From Bryopsis sp. KO-2023 (Eukaryota; Chlorophyta; Ulvophyceae; Bryopsidales; Bryopsidaceae), in contig BSYQ01000013.1 in NCBI GenBank assembly GCA_030272585.1, forward strand, positions 1,488,001 through 1,552,000: a stretch of 64,000 bases of DNA. Direction: 5' to 3'. Under the pieces are notes generated by a model. The model was not told the DNA's origin, ran no database searches, and was given only the letters and a program-made list of their open reading frames with translations. Position numbers and translations under genes: made by a program. Below, piece by piece: positions 47,901 to 55,486 of the stretch (within the stretch, counting starts at the first letter, position 1; each line of letters starts with the position of its first letter).

Positions 47901-50900
47901 TGAAACTCCCCCTATCCGCCCCTTAAGCTCATACCCCATGAACTTAAGGTGGTGATTATTTACCAGCGGGTTAAAACTGTCTTGAAGGTAATCCCCACCT
48001 TCAACCCCCGGTTGTTTCTTTCTGTCCGATGCCTCCCTTGCATCGGCGTCAGACGGAACCCTTGGGCTGGTCCGGTCTAAACTTTTTACACTTCCTTCCG
48101 AAGCCTGTTTCTCTCCACAAGGCGGGACAGATTCCAGGTTGCTATCTCCGGAGGAACTTCCAGAGTCTTCATGTACTGAACCAACACTTTCCGCCAACTC
48201 TCTGCCGGAAGTGCTTAGGATGACCGTACTTGAATCATCCATCCGCTCTTTGTCACCAAGTTTTGTACTCATCAGCGGATTTTCAGCCCTCTGGGCGGGA
48301 TTTCTTTTTGACTCTTTCTCGGTCTTTTTATTCCCCTCTCGTTCTCTTGCTCGTGACTCCCGGAGCTTCTGACGTCTGCGATGTCTATATCTTCGGCGTC
48401 TGGCTCTTTTTCTTCTGGCCGCATGGAGTGAAGTCTCCTCTATGCGGCGTGATCTTTTAGCCATTTTTGAAAAGTTGGGCCTTTAGGACATTTTCCAAAG
48501 CCATGACCCACTTCACCGCAGATGTAACATGCGCCTCCGCCTCTAGCTCCGCCTTGTTGCTGCCTTCCGCCACCACCTCGATTTCGTCCGCCACCTCGTC
48601 GTCCGCCTCTTCCGCGGCCACGGCCGCCTCCACCTCTGTTGCCTCCTCCCATTTGCTGATTTTGATCTTGGGGTGGAGGTGGTGGTTGCGGTTGCTGACC
48701 TTGCATTTGCTGGTTCTGATCAGCTTTGGGCTTGTTTTTCCAATTCCAGTTCCATCGCCCTCGTCCGCGACCACGTCCGCGGTTGTTTTGAGATTGGCCA
48801 CCCAACGAATCGATTCTTTCGGCAGTGACTATCGCCGCTTCCACTCCTTCTGTCACCATTGTAACAACTTGATGTCGGATCTGGGGCCGTAATCCGTCAA
48901 CAAACGTCAAGTACTGCTCCTCCTCCGTCATATTCGGAATTCTGAGTATGAGATCCCGAAATGCGTTAATGTAGGAACGAACAGTCCCCGTTTGTTGAAG
49001 TTTCCGCAGCTTCCTACGCGAAACATCGGACATTCTTGTTGGTTCGAAAGCAATAGCTAACTCTTCCACAAGTTGTACCCAGTCCTGGAACATCGGACGA
49101 ACTCCTTCCCGAATCCGCATCTCTTGCATATTCCGCCATGTGGCGGCTGAACCAGAGAGATTTGTGCGGAATACTTTAAGCCAAACAGACTCATCCAAAT
49201 CATAAACTTTACAGAAGTTGGTGAGTTCTGCCTGCCAATCCCGAATCCAGCGATCTCCAGCGCCAGTATACGGTTTCGGCATCGGGAATTTGACCGCATT
49301 TGGAATGTGAAGCAAACGATTTTCTGGACGTGCATAACCCATAAAATCGGGACCCCCGCCTGGGGGACCAGGAGGTCCGCCTCCTCCGCCACCTCCACCA
49401 CCACCATCTCCAGGACCGCCTCCTGGGTTCCTAGATGGTCCTTCTCTTCCTCCACCAATATGTGGTCCAGGTGCAGACCCACGGCCACTTCTGTCCGATG
49501 GGCCTCCGCCACTTCCATCACCGGAACCATCATCATCTCCACCTCCGCCTCCTCCGCCTCCTCCGCCTGCGCGTTGAGGAATACGCGGATAGGATCCCCA
49601 TCCAACATAGGGGTTTCCGGATGATGGAGCTCCGTATACATTCACGGAGTGACCTAAGATAGAAGGCCGAATGTATGATGCTCCCATGGCATAATAGCCG
49701 GGTGGTGAAATCATTGATGGATGTGATAACACTGGCTGAGAAACTGGTGGTGGCATGGGTAATGTTCTAGGTGGCTCGGGTGACGTGGTTGTTGGAGTTG
49801 TCAGCGGAACAGTTTGTACCACGGGAGAAGCCTGCGTACGCTGTGGCGGTTGTGCTTGCTGTAATACCGCTGGTGGTCTTGTATTTGGTGTTTGTCCAAA
49901 CACAGCGCTAGGCCTCACGATCGGCCTAGGTACATTTCCCTGTCCGCTGATTGCACTGCCTCGCCCCACTCCAGGAATAATGACTGGGGGTGATGCAGGT
50001 CGGGTAATCGGTCTATTTGCCCGCGGGAATACTGGTGGTATTGGCGGGAAACCTACTGAATCCGGGGCAAAGCCGGATGAGGTTTGGGGAGGTTGCCCAA
50101 ATGAAACTTGTACTTCGGACAACCTTGGTGGTTGTGCCACCGTTCTGGTTCCCGCTCCCGCCATAGCAGCCACAAGAGGTGTTTGTTGAGCAGCGGATGC
50201 CATTTGTGTGGCAACTGCTGCAGCATCTTTCTTCCGCCAAAACTCAAAATTCGACGTGAACTTTGTGTCCGCTACATCCTCAAACACCTTCTTTAGCTCC
50301 TGCGCTGTTTCCGGATCTTGTAGCATTTCTTGTAACATTTCCCGCGGCTCTTTGCTCCTTGTTGAGCTTCTCGATCTGCTTCTCCTTGAAGACCGACTCT
50401 GACTTCTTTTCAACTCCTCCATTTCCATTTGTAATCTAGCCGCCGCTTCTTTCGCAGCCGCTGCCTCCTTTAACAAATAGGCTACTTCCGCATGATGCTG
50501 TGTTTGAAAACTTTCCGCTCTGTCTTTAGTCGCTTCAAGATCATGCTTAACACGAATGAGTTCTTTGAACTGTTTACTCTGACCCGCATCCACTAGTGCT
50601 TGGGTCTCTCTCAGTTCTTGTTGAACCGTATCCAACCCCCAAAGGGCGTCGGCATGTTGCCGGTCAAACTCTTCTTCGAGTTTCCTTCTTTGCTCATCCG
50701 TGTCCGCTACTTGTTCGGCCAATATCCGCTGAGCCTCTTTGGCTTCGTCCACCTCTTTCTGGGCGACATCACGGATATTCGCCAAGCCAGCTTCCATTTG
50801 GCTGAGCCTCCCCTTGGCTGCAGCATCCAGATCTTGTATCCGCTCATCCAACCTTTCACTGAGCTGTCCTTCGATCTGGTGATGGCGGGACTGTAGAGTA

Positions 50901-53900
50901 GAGTCCAACACATCATGTACTTGGGAAGCCATGCTTGAACAAGCTCCCTCCATCCGACTATCAAGGTGCTCGGCGACCTGGGCTGTCCGCTGGGCAGCCT
51001 CCTCGGACAATTGGCTGTATAACCGCTCTTGCGATTCATGGAGATCGCGCTCCTGCAGGCCGTCATTGTGCACGTGCAAGGTCTGGTTATGCACGTTCAC
51101 TTGGCTCTGTTGCAGGTGCTGCGTTTGTTGATTGATGAAGACTCCCGGCTCTTCCTCCATCTCCTCATCAAACTCCGGGCCAATGTCCGCTTCCTCATCG
51201 CCTGCTTCCTCCACCATGTCCGGGTGCGCGGGGATACCGTATGCCTGTAATGGCCGGTCCATTTCTGCCTGTATTGGCAGTCCGACAGCAGGTAATTCCT
51301 GGGCGACGATCAGCGGATATAGCGGCGGGCCATCTGGGGCGTCGCGCTCTTGCTGATTGTCTTCGATACCGTATTCCAGGTATAGCTGCTCGTCGTTTCC
51401 GCTCATGGTGGATGTCTTGATTCGTCGGCGGTAAAATCACGTGTCCGTTTGGTGGATTCCGTTGGCGGATAATCCACGTGACTAATTGGTCACTCTTTGT
51501 CAGCGGTTTCTGGCAGCGGTTTCTGGCACGTAATTCCTGGCGGAAACGTATTCGTCCGCAGAAACGTCCGCTGGCAGACTCGTTTTGTCCGCTCTGCGGT
51601 AACCGCGTTCAGTGTCGACAACTCTCCGACAAACGGAAGTACTACTACGCCGTGCTGTGGTCGTAGCGTCCAAGGATCTATAGATCCTGTGATTTTGGGA
51701 GGGATGATCGAGCGCAGCAACGTGCGTTCTCTTTCGTCCAGCGTTTGGTTGGTGCGCAGCAACACGAAGTAGGTTCCAGACACGAGGGGAAACCTTCTTC
51801 GACCTAGCCGACCCTGATCTTTTGCACCTCGACTGCAAAATCTCCTGTCGATCTCTTCCACTAAGTAGACTCGACTTGCAGGTAGGGTGCTTCGGCTCCG
51901 AAACCAGTTGTTAGGCCCCTGTAGGTTTTAGTGAAGTCGTTGCTGAGTCTGAGACTGGGGTCACACACACTACAAACCAGAGAATTAATTTTACAAGGTG
52001 TTCTCTCTGAACTTAACCCCCTAGAACCCGTACTAACCCGTACTACACACTCGTACTGCAAAATGAGTGCGACAACGTAGTGCGACAACGTATCAGTCAC
52101 TAGTCACAGGTGTGAAGCTACGTGATGTTGATCCAGTTGCCTTGGTGAACCTGATACACAGTTACGTGGAAACTGACGTGTTCGTCATTTATGTAGGTAC
52201 ATGGGGTATCTTGCGCCAACCAGGCGTTCCGAGGAGGACATGAGCGAGCTTCTGACACTCCGGCCGGGGCAGGTGTGTCCTTGTTGTCCTTGTTTTTATT
52301 ATTGTTTTTGCGACTTCTTCGTTATTCTCTCTTCTTAGCATAAAGTGATCTCATGTTTTTTTTTAAGTCATGATTTTCTCGGTAATTTGATCCTATTTGG
52401 TGTTTTTATAGGACCCCAACTGGACGCCCATCGATCGTGACACGCACAGGACACGTGAGGAGTATCTGCACTTTGCAGCGCTCGCGGACACGTCTGCCTT
52501 GGACCCCGTCGCTGCGCATGTCCGCGGACGATCGGTTCTCCACGACCTTCCGTACTTCGCACCGGAAGTACTGAAGGTCGTGGGGGCCTCTCATTTGATG
52601 CTCTTTGGCCTCGTCAAAGACTTCTTATACGAGGTATGTGTGTTTCTCTTGCTTGTGTTTGATATATACTATGAATGCAAAAGGCTATTAATTGTGTTGT
52701 TGAAACCATAGTTTTTATAGAGTAAAGTTGTTCCCCACTCACTTCCTAAATACACAAACTCAAACTCGACTAACATCCCTCAGCCAAGCGGCGCTTTGAC
52801 TTGCGCGATCCACATGTGTGACTAAACCGCCCCATCCGATACTAATGGGTTTTATAGTGTGTTGATCGATAGTAACATATGTGTGATTGCCAAGATCCGG
52901 AGCCGTCTCCTTGGAGCTTCGCGGCGTGCAGACCTCGCCCAGTACCGGAGGGCACTTGCCGGCGTCCGACTCCCAACAGATTTTGGGGGTCTGGTGATCG
53001 ACATCTGTGCTGACAGGAAACAGCACACGATGTACGATTACGCGTTGCTGGTTCGGTGAGTTCATTCTTCAATAAGGAAGCAAAATGTGTCTGAAACGAA
53101 ACAGGAATACCAAAGGTCTCACTTTCATGTACGCTATACGTGTAGGAGTTATGGGGCTTTCGTGTTCCATTCCTGCCTGCATAGAGACGAGTTCGTGGCC
53201 TGGGACCAGCTCTGCACTGCCGCCACCCACTATACCTCCCACCGAGCCATGGCTGGAGCTACCATGGATGACTGCATCGAGAGAGGCCGTGTGATTCGGG
53301 ACACGATGTACCAGTATGCTCGGTGAGCGACGTTGTGCGGGTGAAAACATTGGCGATTTCGTTTACTGTCATGAGGTTTTCCTTGTTCTTTCGATTGCGA
53401 CAATACAAAGGCGACGATTATTCAGTGAATAATATTCACGTCTTAATTTTCACGTTTACAGGAACGTCCAAACCCTTTTTGGGGCGGGGATGTGTACCTT
53501 TAACCTCCACAAAATCATTTGTGTGGGTTATCGGCAAGAGAGCGTACGTGGGGCGATTTCACGTTCGGGGGAGTCGTGGGTCGAGCGAGCGGTTGGACAC
53601 ATCAAGCGTGTTTCCGCGGGACGTGTCAAGAGATGTGCGGGAGAAATGATTGCAAACGATGTTCTCTCCGACATGTGAGAACTACAGCCAAGTCTCCACC
53701 ACTTTCGTATGCTCAAACTAAGTGAACCCAAGAAAAGCAGATAAACATGTTTGTACTATTCCTTTCTTTATGTTTTCGAAGTGTTGAACGATTCAATTTG
53801 TGGTTTTAAAGGGCGTTGAGGGCAAACGCAAACATGCTTTCGCAAGACGAGCAAAGTGTGGTGGACGCTATCATTACTCCCCCGCCGAGGAAGCCGTTGG

Positions 53901-54665
53901 ACACCATCACCACCCTGGAGTACACGTTTTCCTTCCTCCCGCGACCTGTATCGGCATCGGACATTCGGACATTCGTGGACGCCATTCGGGAGGCGATTAG
54001 GACGTACGTGATTCCGCGGAAGCTTGTTGAGTTATAATTGATTGATTCCAAACGGGACGATGCACTAAGCTACCATTGATGTGTTCGTAGGTGGGGCTTC
54101 TCTCTTCCGGGGTGGACTGTGGGCGACCTGCTGCCATACGCCATCCACCGGACTTTCCGGGTCACTCGAGACACGATCCAGGGACGCGAGGAGTTTTTTG
54201 CGACTGGGTGGTCCTCCACGGAGCGAGGTATTAACCTCAAACTGTGTTGCACACTTAAATTTTGGTAAAGGGAATCTCCCCAAGAGTGGTATATTACCGG
54301 TTATGAGCTATTGTTTTAAAATGTTGTGTTTTGCAGGTGACGACTCGACGTGTCTTTACGTCGAGTACGAGGACGACGAGGGCAGGAAGACGATGTATGG
54401 GGGACACGTCCGTGCCTTGTACACTGTCCGGGATGCTGGGTTCGGACGGTGTCCCCCTCGGGTCGTTGCGATGGTGGACCTGTACCAGCTCGTCTACGTG
54501 GATGCTCGATTCAGGCAGGGTCGTCCGGTGAGGCTCACAAACTTGTTCAAGACGAGGGGGAGAAAGCTTGAGGGTTATCCGGTGCTCTTGGAGGACGCCT
54601 TGTCGAAGCTGATGTGTTTGAGGGAGGGCCAATCGAGATATTATTGCTTTTACACAGGGGTCTGA
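38902..54665 (+). CDS. T1 TNP2-type transposase, 13 exons, split by G2
   Basis: Exons: 38902-39079, 39152-39630, 39791-40002, 41005-41348, 41459-41816 joined to 52101-52109, 52197-52272, 52412-52633, 52895-53055, 53146-53322, 53462-53674, 53812-54003, 54091-54227, 54337-54665. All phases agree and give 1028 aa. Exon 1 has a CPACG...C zinc-type motif. Exon 2 is repetitive and acidic with a Glu run. Exon 3 (LWHLKVHSGMTRETFETLL) and exon 5 (IALIPGPKEPES, SSVTGDTPWLAKV, ACPDCH) match the TNP2/CACTA transposase pattern. Exon 10 holds TFNLHKIICVGY ... SWVERAVGHIK, the usual place of the last catalytic acid. The protein would cut T1 ends. A KDZ-type relative is the alternative, but CACTA ends favour TNP2. 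Confidence 0.85.
39400..39540 (+). repeat. GAGGAA repeat coding a Glu run
   Basis: In transposase exon 2, a purine microsatellite encodes roughly forty Glu residues with a few Asp and Gly. Just before it, four copies of a short unit encode NTxDPAGxSVVxxQ. Confidence 0.85.
39640..40160. repeat. T1 motifs in transposase introns 2 and 3
   Basis: Copies of TCTGTGCGGGGTT and CCCCGCACAGA in both orientations within the introns on each side of exon 3 (39791-40002). Confidence 0.75.
40230..40860. repeat. Cluster of four tRNA-like (SINE-type) sequences
   Basis: In transposase intron 3, four box-B/T-arm signals occur: GGTTCGAGTCC (minus, near 40240), GGTTCGATTCC (minus, near 40415), GTGTTCGAACCC (plus, near 40637) and GGTTCGAATCT (plus, near 40840). 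Each has a box-A-like TGG-type sequence 45-65 nt upstream. The second pairs GTGCTC with GAGCAC at its ends but lacks a D-arm. None folds as a full cloverleaf by eye, so they look like tRNA-derived SINEs or relics rather than working tRNA genes. Confidence 0.4.
41817..42002 (-). repeat. G2 3' LTR
   Basis: 186 bp, TG...CA. It differs from the 5' LTR by one T in a T-run. Confidence 0.93.
42003..42027 (-). promoter_or_regulatory. G2 polypurine tract
   Basis: A C-run of about 15 on the plus strand next to the 3' LTR, followed by AAAGGGTGTCCACACCC, the same hairpin sequence found by the G0 tract. Confidence 0.75.
42153..44033 (-). CDS. G2 ORF3: coiled-coil / RING-like protein
   Basis: 626 aa. About residues 1-220 are a long coiled coil (Glu/Lys/Ala/Leu). 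A middle helical region follows, then a striking repeat region (about 390-480) made of AEKKAAAEKQKADAEKTHA-type units and a basic patch KRGKKRTRAKDAKE. The C-terminal Cys/His domain starts near residue 500: C-x2-C-x12-C-x2-H-x2-C-x2-H-W, about 56 residues, then C-x2-C (CQVC). The layout matches ORF3 of G0, G1 and G3 although the N-terminal two thirds barely align by eye. No membrane segment. The function is unknown; the spacing is RING-like, with His replacing Cys at the sixth ligand. Confidence 0.86.
   Translation of the reverse strand: MSGTSEHLERLRQQRDEWKAKAEALETELAEALESGTEAVESHANVAADYEKLHKKLQEGVTKRDEQEAEICELAAELREAKEERAAEKTKLEADWTNRYRALQQQLSDAQVKARGAEAELKTIKRELSAQEEENSAKDQVISARNQEISAKAKEITQLTTDLALSRKTATKAQADTEWYHKENKQLISEAEKRYRNLVTVQKELAATKAALAKAEKGDDFCSSTTARVLMSELVASKVEVNRLRANLMDIPQSLASFSHGLVGVRLDTAKAQAQLVRDGRIKDQVDMHKVKEITITNVDLTKAHNLDQVNDWLSRIDGAAENISKQLAKPPQSSLDDDDNEDVIAEEPTGSKPPLSAEDTQTKALVKAAMLKALAEADAEKKKAAAEKKAAAEKQKADAEKTHAEKKAAAEKQKADAGKTHADAGKQKKADAEKKTTAETKKGEPSTQADAEKVKEAEKKGAEKSTKRGKKRTRAKDAKELRAALKKIKGTHDPALAGTKCYYCAGTQHGVGVKTSCGAHYVCPTHWPHHHVMDRVINRWLADKTIRPLDMTAEHLRLGKRAEDFLPLPSLPSPDTTDQLTLPCQVCRVKSAAFPSKTGVKELGSRLTYILRTMWDLEGLDSETE
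44034..44354 (-). other. Spacer between G2 pol and ORF3
   Basis: 321 nt without a supported ORF, the same length as the pol-ORF3 spacer of G1 despite unrelated sequence. Confidence 0.45.
44355..48464 (-). CDS. pol: G2 Pol polyprotein with chromodomain
   Basis: 1369 aa from an ATG at 48464 that overlaps the gag end, in the -1 frame. A very basic N-terminus (RRKRARRRRYRHRRRQK) may bind RNA or act as a nuclear signal. The protease has YLDCGATENYV (about residue 195), RT VFIDDILVF (about 581), RNase H VITDASGTAYG (about 725). The integrase zinc domain ends CPVCQRTK, its core has TTDLVTDL, ISDRDPRF and TDGQSEV, then PPKIRRRFVGPF and a chromodomain (YLILWKGYDLMEATWEP) near 1290-1340. It is complete and very similar to G0 pol, which supplies the comparison showing G0's premature stop. 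Confidence 0.95.
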   Translation of the reverse strand: MAKRSRRIEETSLHAARRKRARRRRYRHRRRQKLRESRAREREGNKKTEKESKRNPAQRAENPLMSTKLGDKERMDDSSTVILSTSGRELAESVGSVHEDSGSSSGDSNLESVPPCGEKQASEGSVKSLDRTSPRVPSDADAREASDRKKQPGVEGGDYLQDSFNPLVNNHHLKFMGYELKGRIGGVSISAYLDCGATENYVAQKLVDRLGLEFSSCNKTVSLANGSVCNVDKRCGNINMQLGGYKTQFSADVFPHLTYDIVLGLPWLIANNPSIDFAQGTINIRQGQGWITVPVKERPTDYLQLANETTPLITHKKIFRYIKKQTEATDSLAYLVVVRESDPTDSNHLMQYPYEGVTVDSLQTSAGTNTPQETEVPKLLHDQMHPDIRSVVEEYSHIFPKDLPPGIPPVRKGHEFKIDLEDESMSPIHRPLYKLSPAELDEVRTQVDYLLEQRKIRPSESPWGAPILFVPKKDGGLRMCVDYRWINHYTIKNRYPLPLPEELMDRLAKAKIYTKIDLRSGYWQFPVRPKDTPKTAFRTRYGHFEFLVCPFGMSNCPAQFQTMVQDLLGEFLDHFVVVFIDDILVFSNSVEEHVDHLKQVFERLHKHKLYAKASKCEVGVSETDYLGYHLSGKGLQPMSDKVRAIQEWKELSSVGDVRSFLGMVSYYRKFIPEFARIAGPLHDLIKKNHVWTWGPIQREAFSKLKQKITRTPILLLPDPLLRYTVITDASGTAYGAVLCQDHGKGLQPIAYLSRRLKPAETRYSAYERELGAVAYALSQWRHYLEGAPGEVTVLTDHQPITHFMTQAKMSRTQSRWYTSGYFDSIDPKIVYVPGKANVLADALSRSLPDSQDQIHALSAWVVDEADAWKTAIAADPKLQAEVAKIQEGKPTKLSFEDGWLYYQATPTSDKVLVVPNGYRKKVMGEFHDVPSAGHAGAARTSDVLQRYYWWKGVGKDVQAYVRTCPVCQRTKADTTKQKGLLHPLPIPTTKWEQITTDLVTDLPKSRGFTAIAVFVDRLTKYVRFAPCTKEITAPEYAQLFVDKIYKHYGLPKVIISDRDPRFTSSFWRSLFSLLGTQLRMSTAYHPQTDGQSEVTIRVLEDFLRPYVERYPDRWVDFLATAEFAANNSRNVSTGYAPAHLLYGQHMGQITVQKKLTAKEESEMATEMVKRMDEQLQQAKQQYATAQERMCVQANKRRREVIFKEGDEVLVRSTFIPLQSLQKIPPKIRRRFVGPFKVDKAISTVAYRLQLPPHWTIHSTFHVSKLKAYNRLSEDDEREVEPPEGELVDGAIEYEVERILRDRGTPNRREYLILWKGYDLMEATWEPEAHLANASDILAEYLRNRTRLPTKEEIRSKREERRTRRRKQPL
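48440..51406 (-). CDS. gag: G2 Gag
   Basis: 988 aa, the largest Gag here. An acidic N-terminus (DEEADIGPEFDEEMEEEPG) leads into a coiled coil of about 270 residues ending in an RS-rich patch (SRSSRRSRSRSSTRS), unusual for Gag. The MAGAGTRTV and NPYVGWGSYP motifs follow, then a Gly/Asp-rich linker, the capsid-type domain (FPMPKPYTGAGDRWIRDWQ onward), RG-rich region and one CCHC knuckle CYICGEVGHGFGKC. It ends nine residues after the pol ATG overlap. The ATG at 51406 lies about 500 nt inside the 5' LTR. Confidence 0.92.
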   Translation of the reverse strand: MSGNDEQLYLEYGIEDNQQERDAPDGPPLYPLIVAQELPAVGLPIQAEMDRPLQAYGIPAHPDMVEEAGDEEADIGPEFDEEMEEEPGVFINQQTQHLQQSQVNVHNQTLHVHNDGLQERDLHESQERLYSQLSEEAAQRTAQVAEHLDSRMEGACSSMASQVHDVLDSTLQSRHHQIEGQLSERLDERIQDLDAAAKGRLSQMEAGLANIRDVAQKEVDEAKEAQRILAEQVADTDEQRRKLEEEFDRQHADALWGLDTVQQELRETQALVDAGQSKQFKELIRVKHDLEATKDRAESFQTQHHAEVAYLLKEAAAAKEAAARLQMEMEELKRSQSRSSRRSRSRSSTRSKEPREMLQEMLQDPETAQELKKVFEDVADTKFTSNFEFWRKKDAAAVATQMASAAQQTPLVAAMAGAGTRTVAQPPRLSEVQVSFGQPPQTSSGFAPDSVGFPPIPPVFPRANRPITRPASPPVIIPGVGRGSAISGQGNVPRPIVRPSAVFGQTPNTRPPAVLQQAQPPQRTQASPVVQTVPLTTPTTTSPEPPRTLPMPPPVSQPVLSHPSMISPPGYYAMGASYIRPSILGHSVNVYGAPSSGNPYVGWGSYPRIPQRAGGGGGGGGGGDDDGSGDGSGGGPSDRSGRGSAPGPHIGGGREGPSRNPGGGPGDGGGGGGGGGGPPGPPGGGPDFMGYARPENRLLHIPNAVKFPMPKPYTGAGDRWIRDWQAELTNFCKVYDLDESVWLKVFRTNLSGSAATWRNMQEMRIREGVRPMFQDWVQLVEELAIAFEPTRMSDVSRRKLRKLQQTGTVRSYINAFRDLILRIPNMTEEEQYLTFVDGLRPQIRHQVVTMVTEGVEAAIVTAERIDSLGGQSQNNRGRGRGRGRWNWNWKNKPKADQNQQMQGQQPQPPPPPQDQNQQMGGGNRGGGGRGRGRGGRRGGGRNRGGGGRQQQGGARGGGACYICGEVGHGFGKCPKGPTFQKWLKDHAA
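51407..51908 (-). other. G2 leader and primer-binding site
   Basis: An untranslated leader with no supported ORF. The primer site (TGGTTTCGGAGC on minus) is at 51906-51895, two bases inside the 5' LTR. Confidence 0.65.
51909..52095 (-). repeat. G2 5' LTR
   Basis: 187 bp, followed by the target duplication GTCAC and the remaining nine bases of transposase exon 5. Confidence 0.93.
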
Positions 54666-54871
54666 TGTTGGGTGTTTCGTTCTTTCTTTATTTTCATTTT
54701 TGTCCTTTTTTGTGTTATGAATTGGCGGCCGTAACATTTTGTCTATGTTCTTCAACATAACGGTATATTGCGAGTTCTTTTGTATTAACGGTCACGAAGC
54801 TACACTTGAAGCCCAACACTCGGATAAACTTAGAATCGCAAGGATGAAGCCCAATTAGTAAGGAGATCAAC
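54666..54871 (+). other. T1 3' region after the transposase stop
   Basis: AT-rich sequence with no gene and no CACTA terminus or T1 motif recognised. It ends where G3 is thought to begin. Confidence 0.4.
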
Positions 54872-55291
54872 TGATAGTGAAGCTTGTGGGTGACGCAATA
54901 GTGGTCGGCTGTGTTGGTTGGATTCGTGATAACTTGCTGGTTAACGCAAGTATACTTGTGGGGTTTGTTGGTTTAGACAACTCTCTAGCTAGCGCGGTTG
55001 TGAACGCTACTAGAGCACTTGGGTTGGGAAGTGATTGCGTCAGGCAAACACTTAACACACACACACACAAACACACACACAAGCGGGAACACACCAATCC
55101 CACGAATCCCGAGTTCTTACAAAATAAAGTGAACGTCAAAACAACGAGTGGGCCTCTTAAGTACCCCTAAGTGTAGTACGCTGACGCATGCCCCAAACTC
55201 TGGGTCTAATCTGTCTTACTCGCGAACCCACATGCGTCAGCCACCCTCGGCTCTATCCCAAACTACCTCGTATAGCGCTAAAAGACTAACA
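54872..55291 (-). repeat. G3 3' LTR (left limit provisional)
   Basis: It ends at CTAACA (55291) next to a purine tract. It contains an (AC)n microsatellite in the middle, as the G0 LTR does. Confidence 0.5.
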
Positions 55292-55310
55292 TACGCCCCC
55301 CCCGCAAAAA
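55292..55310 (-). promoter_or_regulatory. G3 polypurine tract
   Basis: A C8 run plus GCAAAAA on the plus strand, next to the inferred LTR. Confidence 0.6.
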
Positions 55311-55486
55311 GTGGGCGCCCACGCACACCAAAACACAAAGAAAAACAAAAACACAAAAACACAAACACAAAACTCACCCACTCCCATACCCACACCCAAC
55401 TGTCTTGGACCTGTCTCTTGCTCTGACGTCTCTGACAGCTGCTGCACGCACACACTTGGTCGACGATAACTCCTTCTCCCTCCTCC

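Larger units (their letters stand above)
41817..52095 (-). mobile_element. G2: complete Ty3/gypsy chromovirus inside the T1 transposase
   Basis: LTRs 41817-42002 and 51909-52095 (186 and 187 bp, one indel). The target duplication is GTCAC (41812-41816 and 52096-52100). gag, pol and ORF3 are all intact on the minus strand, so the copy is young and potentially competent. Confidence 0.95.
10468..54665 (+). mobile_element. T1: CACTA (En/Spm-like) transposon, interrupted by nested insertions; right end not found
   Basis: The left end reads CACTATGGGAAAACCC at 10468 and is followed at once by the motif CTCTGTGCGGGGTT, which recurs throughout the element. T1 encodes a TNP2-type transposase (38902-54665, plus) and a divergent accessory gene (30892-38641, minus), the two-gene plan of CACTA elements. 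Its own sequence is about 10468-10697, 30076-31026, 36111-41816 and 52101-54871. The rest is G0 (with G1 inside), a hAT element and G2. No TAGTG right terminus is visible before G3 starts near 54872, so the right end may lie beyond G3, outside the window. The end coordinate given is the transposase stop. The assignment rests on the TNP2 homology plus CACTA at the inferred terminus. Confidence 0.72.

Noticed and set aside
38902..54665. T1 as a KDZ (Kyakuja/Dileera/Zisupton) element
   Set aside because: The transposase pattern could fit, but the CACTA terminus, subterminal-type repeats and second accessory gene favour CACTA. No 8-bp duplication could be shown for T1.
54666..54871. Right CACTA terminus of T1
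   Set aside because: No TAGTG preceded by the complement of the left terminus was found in this stretch.
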